From: Pseudarthrobacter sp.
GTDB taxonomy: Bacteria > Actinomycetota > Actinomycetes > Actinomycetales > Micrococcaceae
Assembly (NCBI GenBank): GCA_031178005.1
Contig: JAPSJV010000002.1
Location: forward strand, 166,226-230,225
DNA: 64,000 bases
Direction: 5' to 3'
Within the stretch, counting starts at the first letter, position 1, and each line of letters starts with the position of its first letter. Under the pieces are notes generated by a model, which was not told the origin of the DNA, did not search any database, and saw nothing but the letters and a program-made list of their open reading frames with translations. Shown here piece by piece: positions 44,879 to 54,766 of this stretch. The position numbers and the translations under genes are program-made.

Positions 44879-47703
44879 TGCCTCCTTTGGACCTGACCCC
44901 CTTCCGGAATGCCGTGCGGGATCATGCGCAGGTAAAAACCCGCGCCATCGACCTCCATGCGAACGCCCATGATGCCTCGCACTTCCTCCTGGTGCCGCAA
45001 GCTGTGGTTGTGGCCGGAAATGCCCCGGAGGTGGGGCGGCTCCTCCGGGCCAGCGCCGCCCAAGGTGTGCCGCTGACCTTCCGTTCCGGAGGCACCAGCC
45101 TGAGCGGGCAGGCCGTCAGCGACGGTGTGCTGGTTGATGTGCGCCGCAACTTCCGGGACATCGAAGTGCTCGACGGCGGCACCCGCGTTCGGGTCCAGCC
45201 CGGCGTCACCGTGCGGGCGCTGAATGCCCGCCTGGCCCGTTACGGCCGGAAGTTTGGCCCGGATCCGGCCAGCGAGGCGGCATGCACGGTTGGCGGCGTG
45301 ATCGCCAACAACTCCTCCGGCATGAACTGCGGGACCACCGACAATACGTACCGAACCTTGGAGTCCCTGACGGTGGTACTGCCGTCCGGGACGGTGATCG
45401 ACACCGCTGCAGCCGATGCGGACGCCAGGCTCCGGACGCTCGAGCCTGACCTCTACGAAGGCCTGTCCCGGCTGGCCGGCCGGGTCCGCAACAACCCGGA
45501 TTCCGTGCAGAGGATCCGGCAGCAGTTCGCCATGAAGAACACCATGGGCTACGGGCTGAACTCGCTTCTGGACTTCCATGATCCGGTGGACATCCTGGCC
45601 CACCTCATTGTTGGCAGCGAAGGCACGCTGGGCTTCGTGGCGGAGGCCGTTTTCCGTACCATCCCACGGCTCCAGCACGCTGCCACTGGCCTGCTGGTGT
45701 TCCCTGGACTTGAGGCGGCCAACGCGGCGCTGCCGGCCCTTGTTGAAACAGGTGCCGCTACCATTGAGCTCCTGGATGCGCTCTCCCTCAAGGTGGGCCA
45801 GGCACTCAAGGGAACTCCCGCCGTCGTGCAGGATCTTAAGGTGGAGGATCATGCGGCGTTGTTGGTGGAGTACTCCGCCGCCACTGCCGAACAGCTCGCC
45901 GGGCTCCAAGCCCACGGCGAAGGCATCCTCCCCGGCCTTGGCCTGTCCGCCCCGGTCAGGCTCACCGGTGATTCGAAAGAGCGTGGGCAGATGTGGCATC
46001 TGCGGAAAGGCCTGTACGCGTCGGTTGCGGGAGCACGCCCCCAGGGCACCACTGCGTTGCTGGAGGACATTGTGGTCCCCGTCCCCGTGCTGGGCCGCAC
46101 GTGCCGGGAACTGATCCGGCTTTTCGATAAGTACAACTACGGCAACAGCGTGATCTTTGGCCACGCGAAGGATGGAAACGTCCACTTTATGCTCACCGAC
46201 GGCTTCGCCACCGCTGCCGAGCTGGACCGTTACAGCGCCTTCACCGAGGACATGGTGGACGCGGTCCTGGCCGAAGGAGGATCGCTGAAGGCCGAGCACG
46301 GAACCGGACGGGTCATGGCCCCTTATGTACGCCGGCAGTACGGCGACGAACTCTACGACGTCATGCGGACCATTAAACGCCTCTTCGATCCTGCCGGAAT
46401 GCTCAATCCGGGAGTGCTTATGGATGAGGACCCGCTGGCGCACCTGAGGCACATCAAAACGACTCCCGCGGTGGCGGAGGAGGTGGACCGCTGTGTTTCC
46501 TGCGGCTACTGCGAGCCAGTGTGCCCCAGCAAGGACATCACCCTCACGCCGCGCCAGCGGATCGTGACGCTCCGGGCCATCGAAGCGGCCCGGCTGGCGG
46601 GCGACATGGCACTGGTCAAGGAGCTGGAAAAGGACTACGACTACGAATCCGTGGACACCTGTGCGGTGGACGGCATGTGCCAGACTGCCTGCCCCGTGGA
46701 CATCAACACCGGATCGCTGGTCAAACGACTACGCAAGGCCGACGCCGGGCCACTCGCCAATGGCCTCTGGAACGCCGCCGCAAGGCATTGGGAAGGAACC
46801 ACACGCGGCGCATCCCTGGCCTTGAGCGTGGTGGACAAGGTTCCGGTGGCCCTCATTTCCCCGCCCAACAAGGCCGCCCGCGCAGTCCTCGGAAAGGACA
46901 CGGTGCCGCTGTACTCCGCCGAACTGCCCGGGGGCGGGTCGGTGCGCACGCGTCCGACGCCGGCCGGTGGGGTTGACGCCGTCTACTTCCCGGCGTGCGT
47001 GGGCACCATGTTCGGTCCCGCCGATACCGCGCCGGACACTGCGGGGCGGGGTGTCCAATACAGCTTCGAGCAGCTTGCTTCCCGGGCCGGGCTCACCCTT
47101 CTGGTGCCCGAGGGAATCGATGGCCTGTGTTGTGGCACGCCGTGGTCCTCCAAAGGCATGGCGGCGGGCCAGGAGACCATGAAGAAGAAGACGCTGGCCG
47201 CGCTCCGGGAGGCAACCCGCGACGGTGAGCTGCCCATTGTGTGCGATGCCTCGTCCTGTACCGAGGGCCTGCACCACGCTGTGGAGTCCGATTCTCCGGC
47301 TCCGGGTCAGCGGCCGCTTCGGATCGTGGACGCCGTGGAGTTCGCGGCGGAGCGGATCGTGCCGCTGCTTTCCGGCCACCCGAAACTGGAATCGCTGGTA
47401 CTCCATCCCACCTGTTCCTCTACCCGGCTGGGGCTCAACGGCGCCCTGGGCACCGTCGCAGGGGTAGTGGCGGCCCGGGTTGAGATTCCGGAGAACTGGG
47501 GATGCTGCGCCTTTGCCGGCGACCGGGGAATGCTGCATCCGGAGTTGACGGAATCGGCTACTGCACGTCAGGCAGCGGACGTGGCCGCTTTGGCGGCACC
47601 GGCCCACGCATCCTGCAACCGGACCTGCGAACTGGGAATGACACGTGCCACCGGCGAACAGTACCGTCACGTTCTGGAGCTTCTGGAGGAGGCCACCCGG
47701 TAG
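44878..47703 (+). CDS. FAD/Fe-S D-lactate dehydrogenase
   Basis: 941-residue fusion of an FAD-linked oxidase and an iron-sulfur domain, oxidising D-lactate (or glycolate) and passing electrons to the respiratory chain. The FAD-binding PCMH region has TFRSGGTSLSGQA, CTVGGVIANNSSGMNCGT and SEGTLGFV. The oxidase C-terminal region contains HAKDGNVHFML and AEHGTGRVMAPY. Two 4Fe-4S sites are CVSCGYCEPVCPS and CAVDGMCQTACPV. The C-terminal CCG domains have CCGTPWSSKG and CCAFAGDRG. It starts at ATG 44878 one base into the permease stop codon, so they are coupled. Confidence 0.92.
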   Translation: MPPLDLTPFRNAVRDHAQVKTRAIDLHANAHDASHFLLVPQAVVVAGNAPEVGRLLRASAAQGVPLTFRSGGTSLSGQAVSDGVLVDVRRNFRDIEVLDGGTRVRVQPGVTVRALNARLARYGRKFGPDPASEAACTVGGVIANNSSGMNCGTTDNTYRTLESLTVVLPSGTVIDTAAADADARLRTLEPDLYEGLSRLAGRVRNNPDSVQRIRQQFAMKNTMGYGLNSLLDFHDPVDILAHLIVGSEGTLGFVAEAVFRTIPRLQHAATGLLVFPGLEAANAALPALVETGAATIELLDALSLKVGQALKGTPAVVQDLKVEDHAALLVEYSAATAEQLAGLQAHGEGILPGLGLSAPVRLTGDSKERGQMWHLRKGLYASVAGARPQGTTALLEDIVVPVPVLGRTCRELIRLFDKYNYGNSVIFGHAKDGNVHFMLTDGFATAAELDRYSAFTEDMVDAVLAEGGSLKAEHGTGRVMAPYVRRQYGDELYDVMRTIKRLFDPAGMLNPGVLMDEDPLAHLRHIKTTPAVAEEVDRCVSCGYCEPVCPSKDITLTPRQRIVTLRAIEAARLAGDMALVKELEKDYDYESVDTCAVDGMCQTACPVDINTGSLVKRLRKADAGPLANGLWNAAARHWEGTTRGASLALSVVDKVPVALISPPNKAARAVLGKDTVPLYSAELPGGGSVRTRPTPAGGVDAVYFPACVGTMFGPADTAPDTAGRGVQYSFEQLASRAGLTLLVPEGIDGLCCGTPWSSKGMAAGQETMKKKTLAALREATRDGELPIVCDASSCTEGLHHAVESDSPAPGQRPLRIVDAVEFAAERIVPLLSGHPKLESLVLHPTCSSTRLGLNGALGTVAGVVAARVEIPENWGCCAFAGDRGMLHPELTESATARQAADVAALAAPAHASCNRTCELGMTRATGEQYRHVLELLEEATR

Positions 47704-47800
47704 GAGCCACCTGCTGCGGCCATTGACCCTCCACGCCCGATAGCATTTGGTGGGTGAGGCGGAAGATTCCCAACATCAAGGCAGTGGAAGCGGTCATTCA

Positions 47801-49000
47801 ATGAGCACGACAACGGGCAGCTCCGTCAAGGCGGCCGCGATTGCGACCTTCATCATCTTCGGCGCCAACGGCCTGGTGTTCGCAAGCTGGGCAGCGCGCA
47901 TCCCGGCGGTAACGGAAACCCTGCAGATCACCTCCGGGCAGATGGGCACACTACTCCTCTGCACCGCCGTCGGATCCCTGCTGGCGCTGCCCACCGCCGG
48001 GCTGGTGGTAAGCCGGATCGGGACCGCCAACACTGTCAGGGCCGGCGGGATGCTGGCTGCCCTGGCCGGACTCGGCATCGCCGGATCCCTGCAGCTTTCC
48101 TCGATCCCGGGCACAGCCGTCTCGCTGTTTTTCTTTGGCATCGCGATCGGGCTGTGGGACGTGGCGCAGAACATTGAGGGGGCCGACGTCGAACACCGCC
48201 TCAGGCGGACCATCATGCCGCAGTTCCATGCGGCGTTCAGCGGCGGGGCGTTCGTGGGTGCAATGATCGGCGCCGGGCTCTCCCACATCGGGGTGGACCT
48301 GCCGTTGCACCTGTTGGTGATTGTGATTGTGGTGGCGGCGCTGACCCTCATTACTCCGCGCTACTTCCTCCCCCACCGGCTGGCCGCTGTGGTGGAACCT
48401 GAAGCCGGCGCCGGACCTGCCACGTCCGGATCCGCCTGGCGCGACGGCCGCACCCTGCTGCTTGGTGTTGTGGTGCTGGGCGCCACCCTGACCGAGGGTG
48501 CCGGGAATGACTGGATTGCCAAGGCCGCAGTGGACGGCCTGGGAGCATCTGAGTCCACCGGTGCCCTGCTCTTCGCCCTGTTTGTGCTGGCCATGACGGC
48601 CATGCGGTTCTTCGGCGCCCGTTACATCGACCTCTACGGGCGGGTGGCCGTACTGCGGGCCAGCATGGCGGCGGCGGCAGCTGGACTGGCGCTCTTCGTG
48701 CTGGCCGGCAACGTTTGGCTGGCAGCTGCCGGCGCCGCACTCTGGGGCATTGGAGCAGCTCTGGCCTTCCCCATGGGGATGTCCGCCGCCGCCGACGACC
48801 CGGTCCACGCGGCCCGTCGCGTTTCCGTGGTCTCCACCATCGGCTACGTAGCGTTCCTGGCCGGGCCGCCGCTGTTGGGCTACCTTGGCGATATCACCGG
48901 AATCCACCGGGCGCTGCTGGCCATCCTGGCACCGATCCTGCTGGCACTGATCCTGGCCGGTGTGGCCAAACCCCTGGCCTCGCGCCACGGACAAGGCTGA
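47801..49000 (+). CDS. MFS transporter
   Basis: 399-residue major-facilitator transporter with about twelve hydrophobic segments. The start ATG 47801 (MSTTTGSSVKAAAIATF) follows an upstream frame without family similarity. Conserved family pieces include FASWAARIPAVTETLQI, GSLLALPTAGLVVSRIG and GIAIGLWDVAQNIEGADVEHRL, characteristic of sugar/unknown-substrate MFS efflux or uptake proteins similar to YbjJ. The following PAP2-kinase gene begins four bases later. Substrate is unknown. Confidence 0.88.
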   Translation: MSTTTGSSVKAAAIATFIIFGANGLVFASWAARIPAVTETLQITSGQMGTLLLCTAVGSLLALPTAGLVVSRIGTANTVRAGGMLAALAGLGIAGSLQLSSIPGTAVSLFFFGIAIGLWDVAQNIEGADVEHRLRRTIMPQFHAAFSGGAFVGAMIGAGLSHIGVDLPLHLLVIVIVVAALTLITPRYFLPHRLAAVVEPEAGAGPATSGSAWRDGRTLLLGVVVLGATLTEGAGNDWIAKAAVDGLGASESTGALLFALFVLAMTAMRFFGARYIDLYGRVAVLRASMAAAAAGLALFVLAGNVWLAAAGAALWGIGAALAFPMGMSAAADDPVHAARRVSVVSTIGYVAFLAGPPLLGYLGDITGIHRALLAILAPILLALILAGVAKPLASRHGQG

Positions 49001-49003
49001 GCC

Positions 49004-50512
49004 ATGCGCAGGCGTTTCCGGGGTCGTGGGAATTCGGCTCTGAGCCGCCTGGACCGCAGGGTGGTGCGGGTTGTCTCGCGGCTTCCGCATGGCAACCACG
49101 ATGCCTTTTTCCGCAGGCTCTCCGCGTCCGCCAATCACGGCAAGCTGTGGATTGGCATCGCCGCGGGAATGGCCCTGGTCCCGGGCCGGACCCGCAGGGC
49201 GGCCGTTCATGGCCTGATTGCGCAGGCCGTCGCCTCGACCGTAACCAACGTGGTGTTCAAAACCCTGCTGCCCCGTGCCAGGCCGTTGCCGGAGCATCTG
49301 CCCGTGTTCCGCTTTGTCCACCCGCAGCCCCGTAGTTCCTCCATGCCGTCAGGGCACTCCGCATCCGCGGCCGCCTTCGCCGCGGGTGTCACGATGCTGC
49401 AGCCCGCGGTGGGACTGGCGGTGGTTCCGCTGGCAGCCGGAGTGGCCTATTCCCGGGTGCATACGGGCGCGCACTGGCCATCCGACGTGGTGTTCGGCTC
49501 TGCATTGGGGGTTGGTGCGGCGCTGGTGACCAGGAAATGGTGGCCCGTCCGGCCGCCCGTTCCGCAAACGGCACGGACCGTGGCGGCGGCACCGAAATTG
49601 CCTGGCGGAGAGGGCCTCGGAATTGTGGTGAATGCCCGGGGCGGCTCCTACACCAAGGAGACCGTGGATGTCCTTTCCAGAGTATTCCCCCAGGCGCATA
49701 TAGCGACCGTTCAGTCAGGTGCGGATCTGGCCGCTGCCGTCCAGGAAGTCGTAGCCACGCCGGGCATCGTTGCCCTGGGTGTATGGGGCGGTGACGGAAC
49801 GGTTGGCACGGTGGCCGCTGCCGCCATCGAACATTCCCTCCCGCTGCTGGTCCTTCCCGGCGGAACACTCAACCACTTTGCCCGGGACGCCGGAACAGGC
49901 TCGCTGCGGGACGCCATCCATGCCGCGGCCCAAGGTGAAGCCGCGCTGGCCGACGTCGGAATGGCCGTTGCCGAACGTGGCCTCGCGGAGAGTCCAGAAC
50001 GGCTGGAGCTGGTGATGCTGAACACCGCCAGCATCGGCGTCTACCCCAACCTGGTGCGCCGGCGCGAACACCTGCAGCCGGCGCTCGGCAAGCCCCTGGC
50101 AGGGATCGTGGCCATGTTCCGCACCTTCGCAGCGGGGCGGCCCACCTTCCTCACCGCGGACGGTGAGCGGCACAAGCTGTGGATCATGTACTTGGGCCGT
50201 GGCCGTTATTACCCGCGGGACCACGCACCCCTTGTTCGGCCCGTGATGGACGACGGTGTGTTGGATGTCCGGATGATCACCGCCGATGAGTCGTTCGCCC
50301 GGTTGCGTCTGCTCTGGTCGGCGCTGACGGGTACCGTGGCCAGCTCCCGGATCACGCACCTGAGCGAGGCAACCACCCTGAAGGTGGAATGCGGCCGTGC
50401 ACCGCTGGTGCTGGCCGTCGATGGCGAGGCCCACTCAAACATCAGGAACGTGGAGTTCAGCATCCGCCCCCGCGCCTTGAGATACTACACACCCCTGACC
50501 GATCCGGAATGA
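49004..50512 (+). CDS. PAP2 phosphatase - diacylglycerol kinase fusion
   Basis: 502-residue bifunctional lipid enzyme. The N-terminal PAP2 domain has all three signature motifs: KX6RP (KTLLPRARP), PSGH (PSGHSASA) and SRX5HX3D (SRVHTGAHWPSD). It includes membrane helices. The C-terminal half is a diacylglycerol/lipid kinase domain with WGGDGTVGTV, LVLPGGTLNHFARDAG and a C-terminal AVDGEAHS region. Such fusions act on phosphatidic acid or isoprenyl phosphates. It lies directly behind the MFS gene. The combination predicts opposed phosphatase and kinase reactions in one chain, though the direction is inferred. Confidence 0.92.
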   Translation: MRRRFRGRGNSALSRLDRRVVRVVSRLPHGNHDAFFRRLSASANHGKLWIGIAAGMALVPGRTRRAAVHGLIAQAVASTVTNVVFKTLLPRARPLPEHLPVFRFVHPQPRSSSMPSGHSASAAAFAAGVTMLQPAVGLAVVPLAAGVAYSRVHTGAHWPSDVVFGSALGVGAALVTRKWWPVRPPVPQTARTVAAAPKLPGGEGLGIVVNARGGSYTKETVDVLSRVFPQAHIATVQSGADLAAAVQEVVATPGIVALGVWGGDGTVGTVAAAAIEHSLPLLVLPGGTLNHFARDAGTGSLRDAIHAAAQGEAALADVGMAVAERGLAESPERLELVMLNTASIGVYPNLVRRREHLQPALGKPLAGIVAMFRTFAAGRPTFLTADGERHKLWIMYLGRGRYYPRDHAPLVRPVMDDGVLDVRMITADESFARLRLLWSALTGTVASSRITHLSEATTLKVECGRAPLVLAVDGEAHSNIRNVEFSIRPRALRYYTPLTDPE

Positions 50513-50656
50513 GGCTCATCCTTCGGGACGACCCTGACTGACCCCTGAATCATCCCTGAGACCGGCGTTTTCGCCTGCGATCCTCGGTACCGTGAAAGCT
50601 GAACACTTTCGGGTATCCCGCCACAATGGCTTCGCAAGGTAAAGGAAACGCGTCCA

Positions 50657-51607
50657 ATGATTGAGGTAAAGGACCTGTCCAAGGTCTACGGCAGCAAAAC
50701 AGCTGTCGCGGGAGTCAGCTTCACGGTGAAGGCGGGCCAGGTAACCGGGTTCCTGGGCCCCAACGGCGCCGGGAAATCCACCACCATGCGCATGATCATG
50801 GGCCTGGACCGGCCGACGTCGGGCAGCGCCATTGTGAACGGCCGGCCGTACTCCGCTCACCGGGACCCCCTGCACCAGGTGGGTGCGCTCCTTGACGCCA
50901 AGGCAGTCCACACCAGCCGAAGTGCCTACAACCACCTCCGTGCCATGGCTGCCACGCACAGCATCCCACTGTCCCGGGTGCACGAGGTCATTGAAATGAC
51001 CGGCCTGGAAGCCGTAGCGAAGAAGAAGGCCGGCGGCTTCTCGCTGGGCATGGGACAGCGGCTGGGCATCGCCGCCGCCCTGCTGGGTGACCCGCAGACG
51101 CTGATCCTGGACGAACCGGTCAACGGGCTGGATCCCGAAGGCGTGCTGTGGGTGCGCAACCTGGTCCGTTACCTGGCCAGCCAGGGCAAAACGGTCTTCC
51201 TCTCCTCGCACCTGATGAGCGAAATGGCGCAGACCGCTGACCACCTGCTGGTGATCGGCCGCGGCCGGATCATCGCAGATGCCCCCATGGCGCAGGTGCT
51301 GGCCGGATCCCGTCAGGCCGTCACGCTGGTCAGGACCTCCGCCGCGTCCCAGCTCTCCTCGCTGCTGGTGGGCAACGGAGTCAAGGTGGACCAGAACGAA
51401 CCCGAGACCCTCAAGGTTTCCGGCCTGGATTCCCGCCAGATCGCCCAGCTGGCGCTGGAGCACAGCATCCTGGTCTATGAACTCACACCCCAGTCGACCT
51501 CCCTTGAGGAAGCCTACTTTGAGCTCACCCGTGACGAAGTCGAGTATCACTCGCGGGTGTCCGACGGCTCCAGCAACCAGTCCATCGCAGCACCGGCAGG
51601 GAAGTAA
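50657..51607 (+). CDS. ABC transporter ATP-binding protein
   Basis: 316-residue ATPase. Walker A is GPNGAGKSTTMRMIMG. The signature is SLGMGQRLGIAAAL, a variant of LSGG. Walker B is TLILDEPVNGLDP, followed by the switch His in FLSSHLMSEM. It starts at ATG 50657 with AAAGG upstream and is followed by its permease five bases later. With the histidine kinase and response regulator behind it, the layout is like that of antibiotic-peptide-resistance exporters. Substrate is unknown. Confidence 0.9.
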   Translation: MIEVKDLSKVYGSKTAVAGVSFTVKAGQVTGFLGPNGAGKSTTMRMIMGLDRPTSGSAIVNGRPYSAHRDPLHQVGALLDAKAVHTSRSAYNHLRAMAATHSIPLSRVHEVIEMTGLEAVAKKKAGGFSLGMGQRLGIAAALLGDPQTLILDEPVNGLDPEGVLWVRNLVRYLASQGKTVFLSSHLMSEMAQTADHLLVIGRGRIIADAPMAQVLAGSRQAVTLVRTSAASQLSSLLVGNGVKVDQNEPETLKVSGLDSRQIAQLALEHSILVYELTPQSTSLEEAYFELTRDEVEYHSRVSDGSSNQSIAAPAGK

Positions 51608-51612
51608 GGACC

Positions 51613-52527
51613 ATGACTACAACAACTGCGCGACGCTCTGCCGCCACTACGGCCGGGCCTGCCTCAAACTCTCCCGCGGGAACGCATGGCGTCTCCTTTG
51701 GCGGCATACTGAAGTCCGAATGGATCAAGCTGTGGACCCTGCTGTCCACCAAACTCCTGCTGGCAACCACCTTGGTGGCCATCGTCGGCGTTGGTGCGAT
51801 TACCGTCTTGGCCCGGTACGCCATCATGGACCAGATGATCTCCATGGCGGAGGAATCCGGCCAGAAGCTCACTCCTGAGCAGATGGAGCAGACCTTCCCG
51901 CCAGGCTCACAGATGGATCTGTACAACCTGCCCAACTCCGGGCTCCAGATCGGCATCCTGGTGCTGGGTTCGCTGGCGGTTCTCTTCGTAGCCTCCGAAT
52001 ACTCCACCGGCATGATCCGTTCCACCATGAGCGCTGTCCCAAAGCGCATTCCGGCTTTCGCGGCGAAGGCCGTGATCTTGGCGGTTGTTTCCTATGTGAT
52101 CACCACCATCGCTGCCGTCGCCACCTACCTGATTGCCATTCCGGTCTTTGCGGGGCGCGGCATCGACATGGGATGGGATCGCGACGGCGTCATTTACAGC
52201 ATTTTCACAGGCGGACTGTATGTGGCCGGCGTGGCACTGATCGGACTCTCGCTGGGCGTACTCCTGCGGAACTCCGCCGGCGCCATCACCCTCCTTGTGG
52301 GCATCTTCTTCGTCTTGCCGATCGCGTCAAGTTTCATGACCTTTCTGCCCGGGGATTTTTGGAAGTACGTTCCCCAGTACCTGCCCGCCGACTCCGGCGG
52401 ACGCTTCCTCTCCATCGGCCACCTCGATGCAACGATCGACCCTTGGCAGGGCGGCCTGATCTTCCTGGGCTACGTGCTGTTGTTCCTGGTTCCGGCCACG
52501 TTTGTCCTCAAGCGGCGCGACGTCTAG
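51613..52527 (+). CDS. ABC exporter permease (ABC-2 type)
   Basis: 304-residue membrane subunit. A hydrophilic N-terminus is followed by ILKSEWIKLWTLLSTKLLLATTL and about six hydrophobic segments. SEYSTGMIRSTMSAVPKR is the conserved cytoplasmic loop of this ABC-2 permease type. AGAITLLVGIFFVLP and a final helix FLGYVLLFLVPATFVLKRRDV complete the chain. It partners the preceding ATPase. The two-component system genes follow by 54 bases. Confidence 0.88.
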   Translation: MTTTTARRSAATTAGPASNSPAGTHGVSFGGILKSEWIKLWTLLSTKLLLATTLVAIVGVGAITVLARYAIMDQMISMAEESGQKLTPEQMEQTFPPGSQMDLYNLPNSGLQIGILVLGSLAVLFVASEYSTGMIRSTMSAVPKRIPAFAAKAVILAVVSYVITTIAAVATYLIAIPVFAGRGIDMGWDRDGVIYSIFTGGLYVAGVALIGLSLGVLLRNSAGAITLLVGIFFVLPIASSFMTFLPGDFWKYVPQYLPADSGGRFLSIGHLDATIDPWQGGLIFLGYVLLFLVPATFVLKRRDV

Positions 52528-52581
52528 AAACCGTGCTGCAGAGGCGCTTCCGGCACCTCAGCAGGGCACTAGGCTCAAAGA

Positions 52582-53913
52582 ATGATTGAAGCACCAGTGA
52601 AGGACGCGGCGGCCAGTCCGGCTGATGCGTCCTTTGCTGAGATTGCTGCCCGACGCCGGGGCCGCGTCAGGCGGTACCTGTACCTTCATCCGCGGGCCAT
52701 GGATGCAGTGGCGGCCTTCTGCTACCTGGGGCTGGTGGCATCAACCGTGGTGGATGCCATCCTGTCCGGCCGCTGGCCGGCCTCGGCGCTGCTGCTGTCC
52801 GTTGCTCCTGCGTTGTTTTTCCGCAGGAGCCATCCACTGGTGCTGGCGGCCTATGCGGCAGTGGTGGAAGTCGCGGTGGCAGTCATCCACCCTTGGGGCG
52901 TCAACGTTTCGGTGGCGCTGTGGTTTTCGTTGTATTCGGTGGCAGTGCGCTGCAGCAGGCGGGCCACCTTCATCGCGCTGGCCGCTGTCACGCTTCCGTT
53001 GCTCCTGATGTATGTCATGGCCACCGAGGTCCCCATGGATGCGGTGGCGGTCAGGGACGCCGGGGAGGATCCGGAGATCCTGCCGGTGGTGATCACCATC
53101 GCCACGGGTGCCACCATTTTGCTGTCCAACGTCATTGCCACCGGCATCGGCATCTCCGTGCGCCAGCGCCGGGAGCACGAACAGGAAATCGCGGCCTGGG
53201 CTGCGCGCAGCGCTGCCCTGGGTTCGGTCAACGAACGGAACCGGATCGCCCGGGAGATCCACGACGTCGTTGCCCACTCGTTGACCGTCATGATCAGCCT
53301 GTCTGATGGTGCCGCCGTCGTGGTCAGGAAAAATCCGGACCGTGCCGGCGAGGTGCTGGGAGAGCTCTCGCGGACCGGGCGGACGGCCTTGGCGGATATG
53401 CGCCGTGTGCTGGGCGTCCTGCGCGACGACACCACTACGGACGGGGCGCCCAGGGAGCCGCTGGCGCCGTCGGACAGCCTGGAGAAGCTGCTGGAAGGCT
53501 TCCGCACGGCCGGGCTGCCGCTGCAGTATTCGCACAGCGGCCCGGCGCTGCCGGAAGATGCCGCCTTCCGCCTGACGGTGTACCGGATCGTTCAGGAATC
53601 GTTGACCAATGTGCTCCGATATGGCCGCGCTTTGGGCCGGGTGGATGTAAGTATTGAACGTGACGGCAGCACTGTCACCATTGAAGTGCTCGACGACGGC
53701 AGCGGTGCGGGTGCCCAAGGCACCACCGGGCCGGGCAAGTCAGCCATACCCGCCTTACAGCAGGCGTCACAGGGCACTGGCCAGGGCCTGGCCGGTATGC
53801 GGGAACGGGCGCGGATTTATGCAGGGACCGTGGAAGCAGGACCGGCCGGCAACGGCGGATGGCGCGTCCATGTGGTGCTCAGCTGGAGCGGCGAGGCCCG
53901 CCCGGGCAGCTAA
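52582..53913 (+). CDS. Sensor histidine kinase (NarL/DesK class)
   Basis: 443-residue membrane sensor kinase. Hydrophobic segments in residues about 35-190 form a membrane sensor. The H-box NRIAREIHDVVAHSLTVM places phospho-His at 227, and the HisKA_3 dimer is followed by a HATPase domain with VQESLTNVLRYG and EVLDDGSGAGAQG, GLAGMRERA (N, G1 and G2 boxes). The neighbouring response regulator is its partner by position. It lies behind an ABC exporter, which it probably regulates. Confidence 0.92.
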   Translation: MIEAPVKDAAASPADASFAEIAARRRGRVRRYLYLHPRAMDAVAAFCYLGLVASTVVDAILSGRWPASALLLSVAPALFFRRSHPLVLAAYAAVVEVAVAVIHPWGVNVSVALWFSLYSVAVRCSRRATFIALAAVTLPLLLMYVMATEVPMDAVAVRDAGEDPEILPVVITIATGATILLSNVIATGIGISVRQRREHEQEIAAWAARSAALGSVNERNRIAREIHDVVAHSLTVMISLSDGAAVVVRKNPDRAGEVLGELSRTGRTALADMRRVLGVLRDDTTTDGAPREPLAPSDSLEKLLEGFRTAGLPLQYSHSGPALPEDAAFRLTVYRIVQESLTNVLRYGRALGRVDVSIERDGSTVTIEVLDDGSGAGAQGTTGPGKSAIPALQQASQGTGQGLAGMRERARIYAGTVEAGPAGNGGWRVHVVLSWSGEARPGS

Positions 53914-53994
53914 GCGCGGGCAACTGAGCCCGGGCCACCAGGCGCCGGCGACTAAGAACTTAACAGCGAACGAAAAATTTATTTGGGGGAAGAA

Positions 53995-54687
53995 ATGACT
54001 GGAGAACGGGAGATCACCGTACTGCTGGTGGACGACCAGCCGTTGCTGAGGGTCGGTTTCCGGCTGATCCTGGAGGGCGAGGATGACCTCCGGATCGTCG
54101 GCGAGGCCTGTGACGGTGCGGATGCAGTGCGCTTGGTGCGGGAGCTGAATCCGGACGTTGTGCTGATGGATGTCCGGATGCCGTTGTTGAACGGCATCGA
54201 CGCCACCCGGGCCATCACGGATTCGGCTGCGGATTCCCGCGTGATCATCCTGACCACTTTCGATCTGGACGAGTACGCCTTCGCAGGCCTTCAGGCAGGG
54301 GCTTCGGCGTTCCTGCTTAAGGACGTAGCGCCGGAGGAACTGGTCCAGGCCGTCCGCGTGGTGGCCAGCGGTGACGCCGTTGTGGCGCCCAGGGTGACGC
54401 AGCGGCTGCTTGAGACCTACGTGCGCGGCAACAATGCGTCCCCGACGCCACCGGCACCACGCGATCCCCTGCTTGAGGACCTGACGCCGCGGGAGACGGA
54501 GATGCTGGGGGCCATGGCCGAGGGACTGTCCAATGCCGAGATCGCCCACCGCTACTTCCTGTCCGAAGCCACCGTCAAGACGCATGTCCGCCGGATCCTC
54601 ACCAAGCTGCACCTGCGGGACCGGGTCCAGGCCGTGGTTTATGCGTACGAAACCGGCCTGGTGGTACCGAGCAACCCGGACTACTAA
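53995..54687 (+). CDS. LuxR-family response regulator
   Basis: 230-residue NarL-type regulator. The receiver domain has [13 protein letters not shown] with phospho-acceptor Asp 59 (VVLMDVRMP), conserved Thr in [10 protein letters not shown] and Lys in [12 protein letters not shown] LuxR helix-turn-helix (about 165-220) follows: [21 protein letters not shown] and [23 protein letters not shown]. Start ATG 53995 is preceded by GGGGGAAGAA. Its kinase gene ends 81 bases before; together with the exporter they form one functional unit. Confidence 0.93.
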   Translation: MTGEREITVLLVDDQPLLRVGFRLILEGEDDLRIVGEACDGADAVRLVRELNPDVVLMDVRMPLLNGIDATRAITDSAADSRVIILTTFDLDEYAFAGLQAGASAFLLKDVAPEELVQAVRVVASGDAVVAPRVTQRLLETYVRGNNASPTPPAPRDPLLEDLTPRETEMLGAMAEGLSNAEIAHRYFLSEATVKTHVRRILTKLHLRDRVQAVVYAYETGLVVPSNPDY

Positions 54688-54766
54688 GGGCGCCGGGGTT
54701 CGGCTGCACAGGAGTTTCACAGCCAGGGGCTAGGCAACGCATGCATTTGCCCGGTTCCATGGAGGC

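Noticed and set aside
44836..46452. 538-codon minus-strand frame opposite the D-lactate dehydrogenase gene
   Set aside because: Antisense shadow; the plus-strand gene has all catalytic motifs.
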